A stretch of DNA of 64,000 bases from JAJDZL01 sp965220665 (GTDB taxonomy: Bacteria; Pseudomonadota; Gammaproteobacteria; Arenicellales; JAJDZL01): contig CBDCQQ010000004.1 in the NCBI GenBank assembly GCA_965220665.1, forward strand, positions 124,001 to 188,000, in the 5' to 3' direction. Positions 8,823 through 17,488 of the stretch are shown piece by piece. Below the pieces are notes generated by a model. That model was not told where the DNA came from and did no database searches. It saw only the letters and a program-made list of their open reading frames with translations. The position numbers and the translations under genes are program-made. How positions within the stretch are numbered: the stretch's first letter is position 1; each line of letters begins with the position of its first letter.

Positions 8823-10064
8823 ATGAAAGGCCGTCGTGTAGTAGTTACTGGTCTGGGTGCTATCTCACCCATTGGTTATGGAGTTCCCGAGAATTGGGAG
8901 AACTTGATCGCGGGGAAGAGTGGGTTGGGCAACATCACCTTGTTTGACACGACTGGATTTACGGTCACCATTGCCGGAGAAGTAGACAATTTCGATCCAA
9001 GTGATCACCTACCGGCCAAGGAAGCCCGGAGAATGGACCGGTTCATTCAGTTTAGCATGTGCGCTGCCGGTGAGGCAATCAAGGATTCTGGTCTGTTGGA
9101 TTCCAATATCGACATGGATCTTGTTGGTGTTTATGTTGGTGCAGGTATAGGAGGAGTCACAACGATTGAAGCCACAACCATACAAAAACATGAGCACGGT
9201 GTACGACGAATTTCTCCTTTTTACATCCCCATGTCAATCATCAACATGGCGGCCGGCAATATCTCGATCAGTTATGGATTGAGAGGGCCAAACATTGCGG
9301 TAACTACAGCATGCACGACAGGAACACACGCTATTGGAGAAGCTGCGCGACTGATTCAATTTGGTGATGCAGATGCAATGGTTGCCGGCGGAACCGAAGC
9401 AGCTATTACACCAACATCGGTCGCGGGATTTGCTAACGCGCGCGCACTCAGTCGAAGGAATGATGACCCTGAAGCAGCTAGCCGACCTTGGGACTTGGGC
9501 CGCGATGGGTTTGTTATCGGAGAAGGAGCTGGTATTCTGGTACTTGAGGAACTGGAGAGTGCCAAGCGTCGAGGTGCTAGGATTTACGCAGAATTGACAG
9601 GCTTTGGAATGAGCGGGGACGCTCACCATGTCACTGCACCATCACCGGATGGTAACGGGGCGGTTAGATGCATGACAAATGCATTGAGAAGCGGGAGAAC
9701 CAATGCTGACGAAATTGACTATATCAACGCACATGGTACTTCAACACCACAGGGGGACATTGCGGAAACAATGGCGGTCAAAAAGTTATTCGGTGACCAT
9801 GCATTCAATCTTGCAGTCAGTTCTTCAAAATCGATGGTCGGTCATTTGTTGGGTGCGGCAGGAGGAGTTGAAGCAATACACACAGTGCTGGCAATTTATC
9901 ATCAAATAGCACCTCCAACGATTAATCTTGATGATCCTGATCCAGAATGTGATCTTGATTATGTACCTCACACGGCACGCGATACAAAAATCGGTGGCGC
10001 GCTGTCAAATTCCTTTGGATTTGGTGGAACAAACGGGTCACTTGCATTCAGAAAATTCAGTTAG
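8823..10064 (+). CDS. fabF: 3-oxoacyl-ACP synthase II
   Basis: Elongating condensing enzyme. The 413-residue length is typical of FabF. The opening RRVVVTGLGAISPIGYG is diagnostic. Catalytic Cys is in TTACTTGTHAIGEA (about 163), with His in NAHGTSTPQGD (about 303) and Lys/His in SSSKSMVGHLLGAAGG (about 335-340). The C-terminus NSFGFGGTNGSLAFRK matches the family. It follows acpP as in E. coli. Confidence 0.96.
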   Translation: MKGRRVVVTGLGAISPIGYGVPENWENLIAGKSGLGNITLFDTTGFTVTIAGEVDNFDPSDHLPAKEARRMDRFIQFSMCAAGEAIKDSGLLDSNIDMDLVGVYVGAGIGGVTTIEATTIQKHEHGVRRISPFYIPMSIINMAAGNISISYGLRGPNIAVTTACTTGTHAIGEAARLIQFGDADAMVAGGTEAAITPTSVAGFANARALSRRNDDPEAASRPWDLGRDGFVIGEGAGILVLEELESAKRRGARIYAELTGFGMSGDAHHVTAPSPDGNGAVRCMTNALRSGRTNADEIDYINAHGTSTPQGDIAETMAVKKLFGDHAFNLAVSSSKSMVGHLLGAAGGVEAIHTVLAIYHQIAPPTINLDDPDPECDLDYVPHTARDTKIGGALSNSFGFGGTNGSLAFRKFS

Positions 10065-10133
10065 ACTATCATCTGCGATACGCGGCAAAATTTCTGTCGA
10101 CTCGGCACAATTATTTCCTGACTGATATCAAAC

Positions 10134-11159
10134 GTGGCAGTCAAAAGAAAATCTCGTAAGCGACGTTCGTGGCCATTTTTCGTCGCTATCATCTCTCTTT
10201 TCGCGTTTGCTACGGTGACTTATGCAGCATACCTGATTACACGTCCGCTCAACATACCTGTGGATCAGGTTTATGTGTTCGAGTCTGGTGCAAACGCAAC
10301 TGACTTAGCGAAAATGTTGCACGAGAACGGTCACCTGACAACCCCTGAATTGTTGGTTTGGGTGGCACGCACAGGACAATTTGAACGTTCTTTAAAAGCC
10401 GGTGAGTATCAATTTCAACCAGAGTTGAATCTTCTGCAGGTATTGTCAAGAATTGTAGAAGGAAAGTCAATCGATCATCAAATTCAGTTCATAGAGGGTT
10501 GGACTTTCCAGGAGTTTCTGGCTGAACTGAGTAAAAAGGCAAATTTAAAGCAGACACTTGCAGAGGTTGATGCTGATGCCGTTCTTAAACATCTTGACAT
10601 CTCGGAACAACATCCTGAGGGTTGGTTTTTTCCGGATACCTATAACTTCAATGCAGGGCAAACTGATTTGTCAATTTTGCATAGAGCTCATGCTCAGATG
10701 AAGGAAATTTTGGAGCGAGAGTGGGAAAATCGAAGTCCCGATTTGCCATACGAAACAGCCTACGAGTGTCTGATTGCCGCATCAATTATTCAGAAAGAGT
10801 CAAGTGTTGACGAGGAATACCCAATTATTGCCGGTGTGATTGTGAACCGCTTGAATAAGGGCATGCGCCTGCAGATGGACCCCACTGTAATTTATGGGTT
10901 AGGCGGAATTGACGGGCCGCTCAAAAGGTCCGAGTTAGATCGGGATACGCCCTACAACACTTATACTCGTCCCGGGTTTCCGCCAACTCCAATTGCGATG
11001 CCTGGGTTAGCCGCCATTCAAGCCGCAGCACGTCCGGCAAAGACCAGTTATTTATATTTTGTCTCTCGTGGTGATGGAACACATCAATTTTCCAATACGA
11101 TAGACGAACATCTTAAGGCTGTGCGAAACTATCGTAGTATTGTTGAAAAGCAAGGTTGA
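10134..11159 (+). CDS. mltG: Endolytic murein transglycosylase MltG
   Basis: Cleaves nascent glycan strands at the inner membrane and limits their length. A basic cytoplasmic N-terminus precedes a single transmembrane segment at about residues 12-34. The YceG/MltG domain contains EGWFFPDTYNF and AASIIQKESSV, where the Glu is the catalytic residue; MRLQMDPTVIYGL and YNTYTRPGFPPTPI are conserved. The start codon is GTG. It occupies the fabF-tmk interval as in E. coli (there pabC intervenes). The first Met of the tmk frame overlaps its 3' end. Confidence 0.93.
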   Translation: MAVKRKSRKRRSWPFFVAIISLFAFATVTYAAYLITRPLNIPVDQVYVFESGANATDLAKMLHENGHLTTPELLVWVARTGQFERSLKAGEYQFQPELNLLQVLSRIVEGKSIDHQIQFIEGWTFQEFLAELSKKANLKQTLAEVDADAVLKHLDISEQHPEGWFFPDTYNFNAGQTDLSILHRAHAQMKEILEREWENRSPDLPYETAYECLIAASIIQKESSVDEEYPIIAGVIVNRLNKGMRLQMDPTVIYGLGGIDGPLKRSELDRDTPYNTYTRPGFPPTPIAMPGLAAIQAAARPAKTSYLYFVSRGDGTHQFSNTIDEHLKAVRNYRSIVEKQG

Positions 11160-11202
11160 TTTTCAGAATCATCAAACAGAACAGATAACAGACCCACAGA
11201 GC

Positions 11203-11832
11203 ATGCAAGGAAAATTCATCACTTTGGAAGGTCTTGATGGTGCCGGTAAGTCGGTTGCGACAGAGGCAGTCGTCTCAACCATTCAAGAAGCTGGTTTTGA
11301 AGTTGTAACCACGCGTGAGGTCGGTGGAACACCAATTGGTGAAAAGTTACGCGAATTATTATTGGCCAGGGACAGCGATATTCTTCCAAACGCTGAAGTG
11401 CTGCTTATGTTTGCCGCACGTTCCCAACATCTGGAACAGTTCATTTTGCCGAATATTGAAGCAGGGCGATGGGTGGTTTGTGACCGCTTCACGGATTCAA
11501 CCTATGCATACCAGGGAGGTGGGAGAGAATTACCGTTTGACAGGATTGGACAAATTGAACAATGGGCTCAAGGTGAATTTCGACCGGACCTAACACTGTT
11601 GTTTGATACCGACATTAAAATCGCCCAGCAAAGAGTTAGACAGATTGATTCACCGGATCGGTTTGAGAAGGAACCAGATGTGTTTCACAATCGAGTGCGG
11701 ACTGCATTCATTAGATTACATAAACTTCACCCAGAACGTATCAAATGCATTGATGCTAATCTTGATGTAGAAGAAGTTAAAGAGAGCTCTCAGCGTTATA
11801 TCAAAGAGTTTATAGATCAAACTAATGTCTAA
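11203..11832 (+). CDS. tmk: Thymidylate kinase
   Basis: Phosphorylates dTMP to dTDP. The P-loop is LEGLDGAGKS near the N-terminus; DRFTDSTYAYQGGGRELP is the conserved dTMP-binding/DR(Y/F) segment. LTLLFDTDIKIAQQRVRQ and DRFEKEP follow. I chose the ATG at 11203 because MQGKFITLEG matches the usual N-terminus. An upstream TTG at 11140, inside mltG, would add 21 residues unlike the family. The length is then 209 residues, normal for Tmk. The 3' end overlaps holB by 8 bases. Confidence 0.93.
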   Translation: MQGKFITLEGLDGAGKSVATEAVVSTIQEAGFEVVTTREVGGTPIGEKLRELLLARDSDILPNAEVLLMFAARSQHLEQFILPNIEAGRWVVCDRFTDSTYAYQGGGRELPFDRIGQIEQWAQGEFRPDLTLLFDTDIKIAQQRVRQIDSPDRFEKEPDVFHNRVRTAFIRLHKLHPERIKCIDANLDVEEVKESSQRYIKEFIDQTNV

Positions 11833-12883
11833 CTTTCTTGAACTGTATCCATGGCAGGTTGACGCCTGGAAGCGCATCGCTGAATCATTAGGCAGACTAC
11901 CCCATGCGATTCTGTTTACGGGGACAAAAGGTATCGGAAAACTTCGATTTGCGACAAGACTCGCGGTAGCATTACTATGTCAAGGCGAGGAAAAATCACC
12001 ATGTGCGGAATGCAGAAATTGTCGGCTATTCGGTTCAGGCACTCATCCGGATTTGCACGTTCTGACTTCTGAATCCAGACTCGAAAGTATGGATTCGGTG
12101 TTAATCAATTATGCCGATCGATATCTTGATGATCAATCTTCTCGTGCTAAACGCAAAAATCCCCGCTCAACAATTGTCATCGATCAAATTAGAGCATTGA
12201 TCGAAGCTGCAAATGTAAAGCCTCATTTATCTGCAAACAAGGTTTTTATCATTGATCCGGTCGATTCCATGACAATAGCGGGTGCAAATTCTCTGTTGAA
12301 AGTTCTTGAAGAACCGGCACCAAACACATTTCTAGTTTTAATCGCTCAGAGTACACAGAATTTGCTACCAACCATTACCAGTCGCTGCCAAAAGTTATTC
12401 TTGCCTACTCCAGATCCAGAGCAGATTGAGCAATGGTTGGTACAGCTGAAATTGCGTCCACAGGAAATCAGTGCAATTCAGCAATATGGAATGGGACCTG
12501 TCGTTGGATTGCAACAATTACGGAATGATGAAATTTTACTTTCAACAGCATTCGTTTCCACAGTCTTGAAACAATTGCAGCGACACAAACAGAGAGATTT
12601 GTTTGAACTTATTGAGTTGGGTATTCAACTCGGAGAAGCAGAATGCCTGGATGAATTACTTCAACTGGTGAGTAAGTTGATTCGCGAGGCTGCGGTAGTC
12701 AATGAAAGAAAAGAAAAAGGGGAAACGCTGCTTAGTGAGATTGCATTGCGTACGGACCAAAGAAAACTCTTTCTAATCTATGATCATATCGGATTCTTGA
12801 GAAATCAAATAAGGGCAGGGGGGCTGGACAAAACGTTGGCTGTTGAAGATGCATTGATTGCAATCGACAACTGTGTACACTGA
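11825..12883 (+). CDS. holB: DNA polymerase III subunit delta'
   Basis: Clamp-loader subunit. The AAA+ fold shows ILFTGTKGIGKLRFA (P-loop-like), a zinc-binding cluster CAECRNCRLFGSGTHPD, KVFIIDPVDSMTIAGANSLLKVLEEPAPNTFLVLI (Walker B and SRC region) and the ITSRCQKLFLP sensor. At 352 residues it is close to E. coli HolB (334). It overlaps tmk by 8 bases. The PilZ-domain gene often found between holB and tatD in gammaproteobacteria is absent, the gap to tatD being only 17 bases. Confidence 0.93.
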   Translation: MSNFLELYPWQVDAWKRIAESLGRLPHAILFTGTKGIGKLRFATRLAVALLCQGEEKSPCAECRNCRLFGSGTHPDLHVLTSESRLESMDSVLINYADRYLDDQSSRAKRKNPRSTIVIDQIRALIEAANVKPHLSANKVFIIDPVDSMTIAGANSLLKVLEEPAPNTFLVLIAQSTQNLLPTITSRCQKLFLPTPDPEQIEQWLVQLKLRPQEISAIQQYGMGPVVGLQQLRNDEILLSTAFVSTVLKQLQRHKQRDLFELIELGIQLGEAECLDELLQLVSKLIREAAVVNERKEKGETLLSEIALRTDQRKLFLIYDHIGFLRNQIRAGGLDKTLAVEDALIAIDNCVH

Positions 12884-12900
12884 ATCAGGAATATTCATTT

Positions 12901-13671
12901 ATGGACCTCGCAGATAGTCATTGTCACATCAATTTCCCCCAACTCTGGGAAAAGTTCGATTCTTTGCTAGACTTGGCACAGCAGATGGACGTAAAGTACA
13001 TGTTGTGCGTTGCAGTCAATCTGGAAGATTATCCGCAAATTTTGGAACTGAGTGATGCACATGAAAACATCTATCCGTCAGTTGGTGTGCATCCTAACGA
13101 AACCGAAGGTGAAGATCCAAGTGTCAAGAGGCTGGTTGATCTCGGTATGGATGACAGGGTTGTTGCCATTGGCGAAACCGGATTGGACTACTATCGAAGT
13201 TATGGTGAACTCGAATGGCAACGCGACCGATTTGCACGGCATATTGAAGCTGCACGTATCGTAAAAAAGCCAATTATTGTTCATAGCCGCAATGCACCGG
13301 AAGACACAATTTCGATAATGCGGGATAATCAGGCAAGGGAAGCAGGTGGAGTGATGCACTGCTTTACTGGCGACTACGAAATGGCTAAAGCAGCACTTAA
13401 TGAGGGATTCTATATCTCATTTTCAGGGATCGTTACCTTTAAGAATGCCAAGGACTTGGCTGAAGTTGCGAAGAAAATTCCAATGGATAAATTACTCATA
13501 GAAACTGATGCACCATATTTGGCGCCTGTTCCGAAGCGCGGTAAAGAAAATCAACCGGCTTATGTGCGTCACACGGCAGAATTTTTGGCAGAGTTAAGAG
13601 GAATCAGTCTGGAAAGCCTTGCGGAGAAAACAACCAACAATTTTCTTGACTTGTTTCAGATTCAAAATTAA
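12901..13671 (+). CDS. TatD-family metal-dependent DNase (YcfH)
   Basis: TIM-barrel metallohydrolase with 3'-5' exonuclease activity in characterised relatives. The metal-binding HxH appears in DSHCHINFP at residue 4. VGVHPNE, AIGETGLDYY, IVHSRNA, MHCFTGD and LIETDAPYLAP are the successive family motifs. At 256 residues it is full length. Last gene of the rpmF-tatD cluster. Downstream at 13673-13695 a TTGAGG/CCTCAA hairpin without a good T-run may end transcription weakly. Confidence 0.93.
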   Translation: MDLADSHCHINFPQLWEKFDSLLDLAQQMDVKYMLCVAVNLEDYPQILELSDAHENIYPSVGVHPNETEGEDPSVKRLVDLGMDDRVVAIGETGLDYYRSYGELEWQRDRFARHIEAARIVKKPIIVHSRNAPEDTISIMRDNQAREAGGVMHCFTGDYEMAKAALNEGFYISFSGIVTFKNAKDLAEVAKKIPMDKLLIETDAPYLAPVPKRGKENQPAYVRHTAEFLAELRGISLESLAEKTTNNFLDLFQIQN

Positions 13672-13807
13672 ATTGAGGTTGGTTATTGTCCTCAACTGCT
13701 CAATTAATTTAGATAGCTAAATTTTTTTATGTAGCCATGGTAGTTCGTTGATTTTTATCTAGCAATTCCCATACTATTCATTTCTGAATGCCACAAAAGG
13801 GGATTAA

Positions 13808-14290
13808 TTAATCGCAACCCCCTTTATTGCCATATTCGTTCCAGGAAATCCATCCTTGCGGGCAGACAAAGCCCCAAGTTCGAACCACAGGTCCGGTGAT
13901 AAACAATGTCGTTGCAGTTTCACCATCAGGTAATTCAATCCGATGTTGGAATCTTGGATTGCGAATCGCAATCTTTCCTCGACAAATTTCCCTGCTTGAA
14001 CCGTCTGGGCGATGCTCAATCAAGCGACCATTTAGTACACAACTGATTGAATACCAGGGATGGTCATGAAGAGCGCGATCGTCATCACTACCCAAAAAAC
14101 TGTGCAGGTAAATATTCAGAAGCTTGTTTCTTGGTAACAGATAGCGACGAATCAAATAGTCGCTACCATCGAGTCCGGAAATTCTGCGACAGGACAAGAA
14201 TCTACCAATTCCGTTTTCCCTTCCTCGGCCACCAATAGCCAACCATATAAGAAACAAACAGATCAGCAAAAGAAGAATTGTTTGGATCAT
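13808..14290 (-). CDS. Membrane-anchored cupin-like protein of unknown function
   Basis: A 160-residue protein with an N-terminal hydrophobic helix (about residues 3-19), then a basic patch and a cupin-like core: DRALHDHPWYSISCVLNG, a GKIAIR turn, and FQHRIELPDGE, with TTLFITGPVVRTWGFVCPQGW at the end. HDH and the later His fit the two cupin metal motifs. Phage and bacterial hypothetical proteins with the same WGF-x-x-P-x-GW ending exist, but I know no function for them. It stands alone, converging with tatD across 136 bases. Confidence 0.65.
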   Translation of the reverse strand: MIQTILLLLICLFLIWLAIGGRGRENGIGRFLSCRRISGLDGSDYLIRRYLLPRNKLLNIYLHSFLGSDDDRALHDHPWYSISCVLNGRLIEHRPDGSSREICRGKIAIRNPRFQHRIELPDGETATTLFITGPVVRTWGFVCPQGWISWNEYGNKGGCD

Positions 14291-14977
14291 TAATTAATTT
14301 CTCCATTAATGTACATAACGGATTTCGTTCCAACTTAGCAGCAAACTTTTTGTTCAACCAGGAACTACCAAATCACTAATTGAGCTAACGAAGTCGAAAA
14401 ATTTTTACTGCTCCATATTTTACTTTTTACTGGTTTGATCTTCAGACACCCAATTTTCCTATCCGACACCAACTGACAGAGTAGGGAGTTGATTCGAAGC
14501 AGCACTGGTGAATTCACATGATTTGGAAGTAAATAATACTTCGCATAATGTATATTATGTAATATTTTTGATTTTCAAAATTGACATTTGTGAAATCATA
14601 AAGTTGGAGCCAACTGGATGAGGCTGGAGTGCCTGTGATTCTGTAGGTTCGATTTCAGGCATTCATTTGATCCGCTCAATGAGTTGAATTGGTTCTTTAC
14701 TAATAAAATTCATTACAACAATTCTTTAAGCGTTGTAATTCATCTAACATTTGAGATAGTAATGTAACGCTTTTATATTATTCCCTGTTGAATTGATAAC
14801 TGTCGATATGACCAAATTGAGTTTTGAAACCATCCAATGTCGTCATGCCTCAATTTTCAAAAATTACTTGCCCATATGACGCTGTCATATAATTGAACTA
14901 CCGAATTATTGCACTTGAATAATTGTTCTATTCCTGTTGTGCTTGCCGAGTAAATCTGTCCAATTGAGGTCTCTATT
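14291..14977. other. Long AT-rich intergenic region upstream of bactofilin
   Basis: Nearly 690 bases without a supportable gene on either strand. The sequence is very AT-rich, with many short homopolymer runs. The clearest structure is ATTACAAC/GTTGTAAT at 14712-14719 and 14732-14739 (12-base spacer). The AAGCGTT beside its right arm recurs inverted at about 14768-14774 as AACGCTT. This looks like a clustered operator region for the bactofilin gene, though I recognise no known regulator site. Confidence 0.4.
14712..14739. repeat. 8-bp inverted repeat upstream of bactofilin
   Basis: ATTACAAC and GTTGTAAT separated by 12 bases, about 240 bases before the bactofilin start. The spacing would put both arms on one face of about two helical turns. 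Candidate operator only. Confidence 0.4.
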
Positions 14978-15568
14978 ATGTGGAAAAAAGACAATCCTTC
15001 ATCACAACAACCACAGACTCCACCAAGCGTTCCATCGCAAGTGGAATCAATGCAACAATCCATACCCGCGAAATCTGAAAAGTCAGAAAAAGAAACTCGA
15101 AGCGCTGGCTACACAGCCCTTGATAGAACCAGTGCAGTAGCGAGAAGCGAACTTGCTTCAGTTGAACCAACGATTATTAGCGCTCATACGACGCTGAAGG
15201 GAGAAATATCCGGTCAATCAGACATCAGGGTTTACGGTAAGTTTAAGGGTTCAATTGAAGCAAATAAAAACGTTGTCGTAATTGAAGAAACCGGTCACGC
15301 CGAAGCTACAGTCAGTGCGAAAAATATCACAATTCATGGGAAACTTGTTGGCAATGCAACGGCTAATGACACATTACATTTAGTTTCGACAGGTAGCGTA
15401 GAAGGTGACATTCATGCTGCTAATGTGATTCTCGACAAAGGGTCCACGTTTAATGGTTCTGTAGAAATGCTGAGGGAGAGAAAGACAAAATCTGCTGAAG
15501 GATCAGCTTCAACTTCGCAGCCCAAGCCTTCGAGACCTGCTGTGCCTAGCCAAGTTGCGAGTAAATAA
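14978..15568 (+). CDS. Bactofilin
   Basis: Polymer-forming cytoskeletal protein (DUF583), typically used to place cell-wall enzymes or shape cell poles. The 196 residues comprise a disordered Ser/Gln/Lys-rich N-terminus to about residue 65, then the right-handed beta-helix core with repeated G-x-I/V strands (TLKGEISGQSDIRVYGKFKG, GKLVGNATAND, GSVEGDIHAANVILDKG) to about 165, then a basic disordered tail. This three-part architecture is that of bactofilins. No M23 peptidase gene, a frequent partner, is adjacent. Upstream TTGAGG may be its ribosome-binding site. Confidence 0.9.
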   Translation: MWKKDNPSSQQPQTPPSVPSQVESMQQSIPAKSEKSEKETRSAGYTALDRTSAVARSELASVEPTIISAHTTLKGEISGQSDIRVYGKFKGSIEANKNVVVIEETGHAEATVSAKNITIHGKLVGNATANDTLHLVSTGSVEGDIHAANVILDKGSTFNGSVEMLRERKTKSAEGSASTSQPKPSRPAVPSQVASK

Positions 15569-15735
15569 AATTTCTATCATTTCATTAGATTTTGGAAATT
15601 TGAATGAGACAGGTTTGCACACAAACCTGAATCCTATGTGATGAAAGAGGTCATCCATCGGCTGTGCGATAGAACTACACTCGATGGATCCTTTTCAACA
15701 TGCCGAAATCTCAGACCTCATTACCACCCTAACCG

Positions 15736-16458
15736 GTGGAGATTCAGAAAGTGTCCTTTAACTTATTGAATTTCAACTCGCCCCACCGTGTTGGAGACCG
15801 AATTCGCTTCAGTTCTGTTGGTGTCAAAGTTATTTCCGAATATTTTTCACGAGAATTTGATGATACTCTGGGTATTCTGGATTTTGCACCAGCCGACCCA
15901 AGTGTTTTAAATTTTTTTTCTGAATTCAACTACACATACTTTGCTTCATCTGATCTTCATTCCACCTTGCTTGGGCTCAATGAGAGTCAAACGCAGGAAA
16001 GTGGCAACTGGGCAGCTGATCAGTTCTTGAACGCATTGCCATCCCTGAAAAACTACAAAGGGTCTCAGCACTTAAACTTAATTCTGGTTTGGGACTTGTT
16101 TAATTACTTGGACAGAAAACATATTATTGACATCATGGCTATGCTAAGTCCGATGTGTAAAAAAGGCGCGCTAATTTATTCTTTTGTGTGGTTAACAGAA
16201 AAAATGCCGAGCATGCCCGGAGGATTTACTCTCGAATTCCCTGATCTGATCGAATATCAGTTCAAGACATTTGATACGACCAAAACTCTTATTACCACAA
16301 CACAGTCAATTGTCAGCTTAATGCCTAGTTTCAGACCTCATCGTATGCTGGCAACGGAGAATGGAATCCTTGAAATTGTTTTGGAATTTCATAAGTTAGT
16401 TGACCCACCTGACCCCAATATTGTTCCTGCAAATCATCTAACTGGTGTTTTTCGATAG
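15736..16458 (+). CDS. Uncharacterised protein, degenerate methyltransferase-like
   Basis: A 240-residue soluble protein starting at GTG within CCGGTGGAG; later starts are possible. The order of elements resembles a class I SAM-methyltransferase: GILDFAPADPSVLNFFSEF about 46-64 in place of motif I, a YFASSD strand with Asp in place of motif II, and LNLILVWDLFNYLDRKHIIDI about 112-132 in place of motif IV. The glycine-rich motif I (GxGxG) is missing, so SAM binding is doubtful. It follows bactofilin by 167 bases on the same strand, with a 7-bp stem TCCATCG/CGATGGA (15656-15689) between them. Function unknown. Confidence 0.5.
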   Translation: MEIQKVSFNLLNFNSPHRVGDRIRFSSVGVKVISEYFSREFDDTLGILDFAPADPSVLNFFSEFNYTYFASSDLHSTLLGLNESQTQESGNWAADQFLNALPSLKNYKGSQHLNLILVWDLFNYLDRKHIIDIMAMLSPMCKKGALIYSFVWLTEKMPSMPGGFTLEFPDLIEYQFKTFDTTKTLITTTQSIVSLMPSFRPHRMLATENGILEIVLEFHKLVDPPDPNIVPANHLTGVFR

Positions 16459-16463
16459 TTGTT

Positions 16464-17480
16464 CTAGCGACTTGTTTGTGCTAATAATTCTATCGAATTT
16501 ATCAACGTTTCCGAGTAATCCAATCCAGAATTTTCTGCCGCCTTTCGGTTCGCAAATCGTTTTGAACCGGGCAATCGAGCCGTTTGCTGTTCAAGGATTT
16601 TTTCCACTAAAGTTTCAATCTGCTTAAAAAATTCTGGATTGAATTCAAGTGGGTTGATGCAAATTAGGAGTTGACCGACTCGAGGTGGACCACCCTCTTG
16701 ATCAAAAAATGAAGTCGCCTGAAAGCCAAAATGACTATTAACAAAAGAGCCGGCTAATATTTCAACCATCAGTGCCAACGCCATTCCCTTTGTTCCCCCT
16801 ATTGCATTCAGGCTACCTTTCAAAACTTCTTTAGGATCTGTGGTAGGTTTACCCTGTTCATCTACTCCCCAATCTTCTGGAATATCACTCCCCTGCCCTG
16901 CGGATTGCACGATTTTTCCTCGAGCTGCGATCGAAAGAGATAAATCCAACACGATTGGATCATGTGATTTCCTGGGACAGGCGAACGCGATAGGATTGGT
17001 TCCAAATATTGGTTTTGCACCCCCAAAAGCATGCATCGCTTTAGGCGTGTTAGCAAGCATGAGTCCAAGAAATTCGCCCTGAGCGAGTTTTTCCACTGGG
17101 TGGCCTGCGACTCCACAGTGATGTGATCCGACAATGGCTGCCATGACGATGCCTCCGCGCTCTCTACAGGCGGCCTGAAGTTCTTCCACAGCTAGACTGA
17201 TAGCTGGATAGGCAAATCCTCCATTTGCGTTAATTTCGATACTCTGATGAGATTTTTTTTGAATGAATGGAAGAGCCATTCCATTGACCTTTTGGCAATG
17301 CATCTGATCAATATAGGAAGGAATTCGCGACAGCCCATGTCCGGTCTGTCCATCGGCATCGGCTAATACTAGTGCTGAAGCTACACTAGCGGCAACTAGA
17401 TCATTAGCACCTTGTGCAACGAGTGCCTTGTGAGCAAGGTGTTGCGCAGATTCAAAGGAAATTCTTACCTTTGAAATCAA
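16464..17480 (-). CDS. comC: Malate/L-lactate dehydrogenase family enzyme, probable sulfolactate dehydrogenase
   Basis: NAD(P)-dependent 2-hydroxyacid dehydrogenase of the YlbC/LdhA-like (Ldh2) fold, 338 residues. Visible family segments include HGLSRIPSYIDQM (substrate His), GSHHCGVAGHPVEK, FGTNPIAFACPR, VLDLSLS and GGTKGMALALMVEIL. ComC, the (R)-3-sulfolactate dehydrogenase, belongs to this family. Its place as last gene of a suyAB/hpsN operon makes sulfolactate the likely substrate, oxidised to sulfopyruvate. That is inference; malate, lactate or ureidoglycolate cannot be excluded by sequence. Only 8 bases separate it from the upstream ADH gene, and it converges with the methyltransferase-like gene with 5 bases between stops. 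Confidence 0.75.
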   Translation of the reverse strand: MISKVRISFESAQHLAHKALVAQGANDLVAASVASALVLADADGQTGHGLSRIPSYIDQMHCQKVNGMALPFIQKKSHQSIEINANGGFAYPAISLAVEELQAACRERGGIVMAAIVGSHHCGVAGHPVEKLAQGEFLGLMLANTPKAMHAFGGAKPIFGTNPIAFACPRKSHDPIVLDLSLSIAARGKIVQSAGQGSDIPEDWGVDEQGKPTTDPKEVLKGSLNAIGGTKGMALALMVEILAGSFVNSHFGFQATSFFDQEGGPPRVGQLLICINPLEFNPEFFKQIETLVEKILEQQTARLPGSKRFANRKAAENSGLDYSETLINSIELLAQTSR

Positions 17481-17488
17481 ACTACTTG

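Noticed and set aside
11140..11202. TTG-started N-terminal extension of thymidylate kinase
   Set aside because: It lies in the mltG 3' end and has no family similarity; the ATG at 11203 gives the usual N-terminus.
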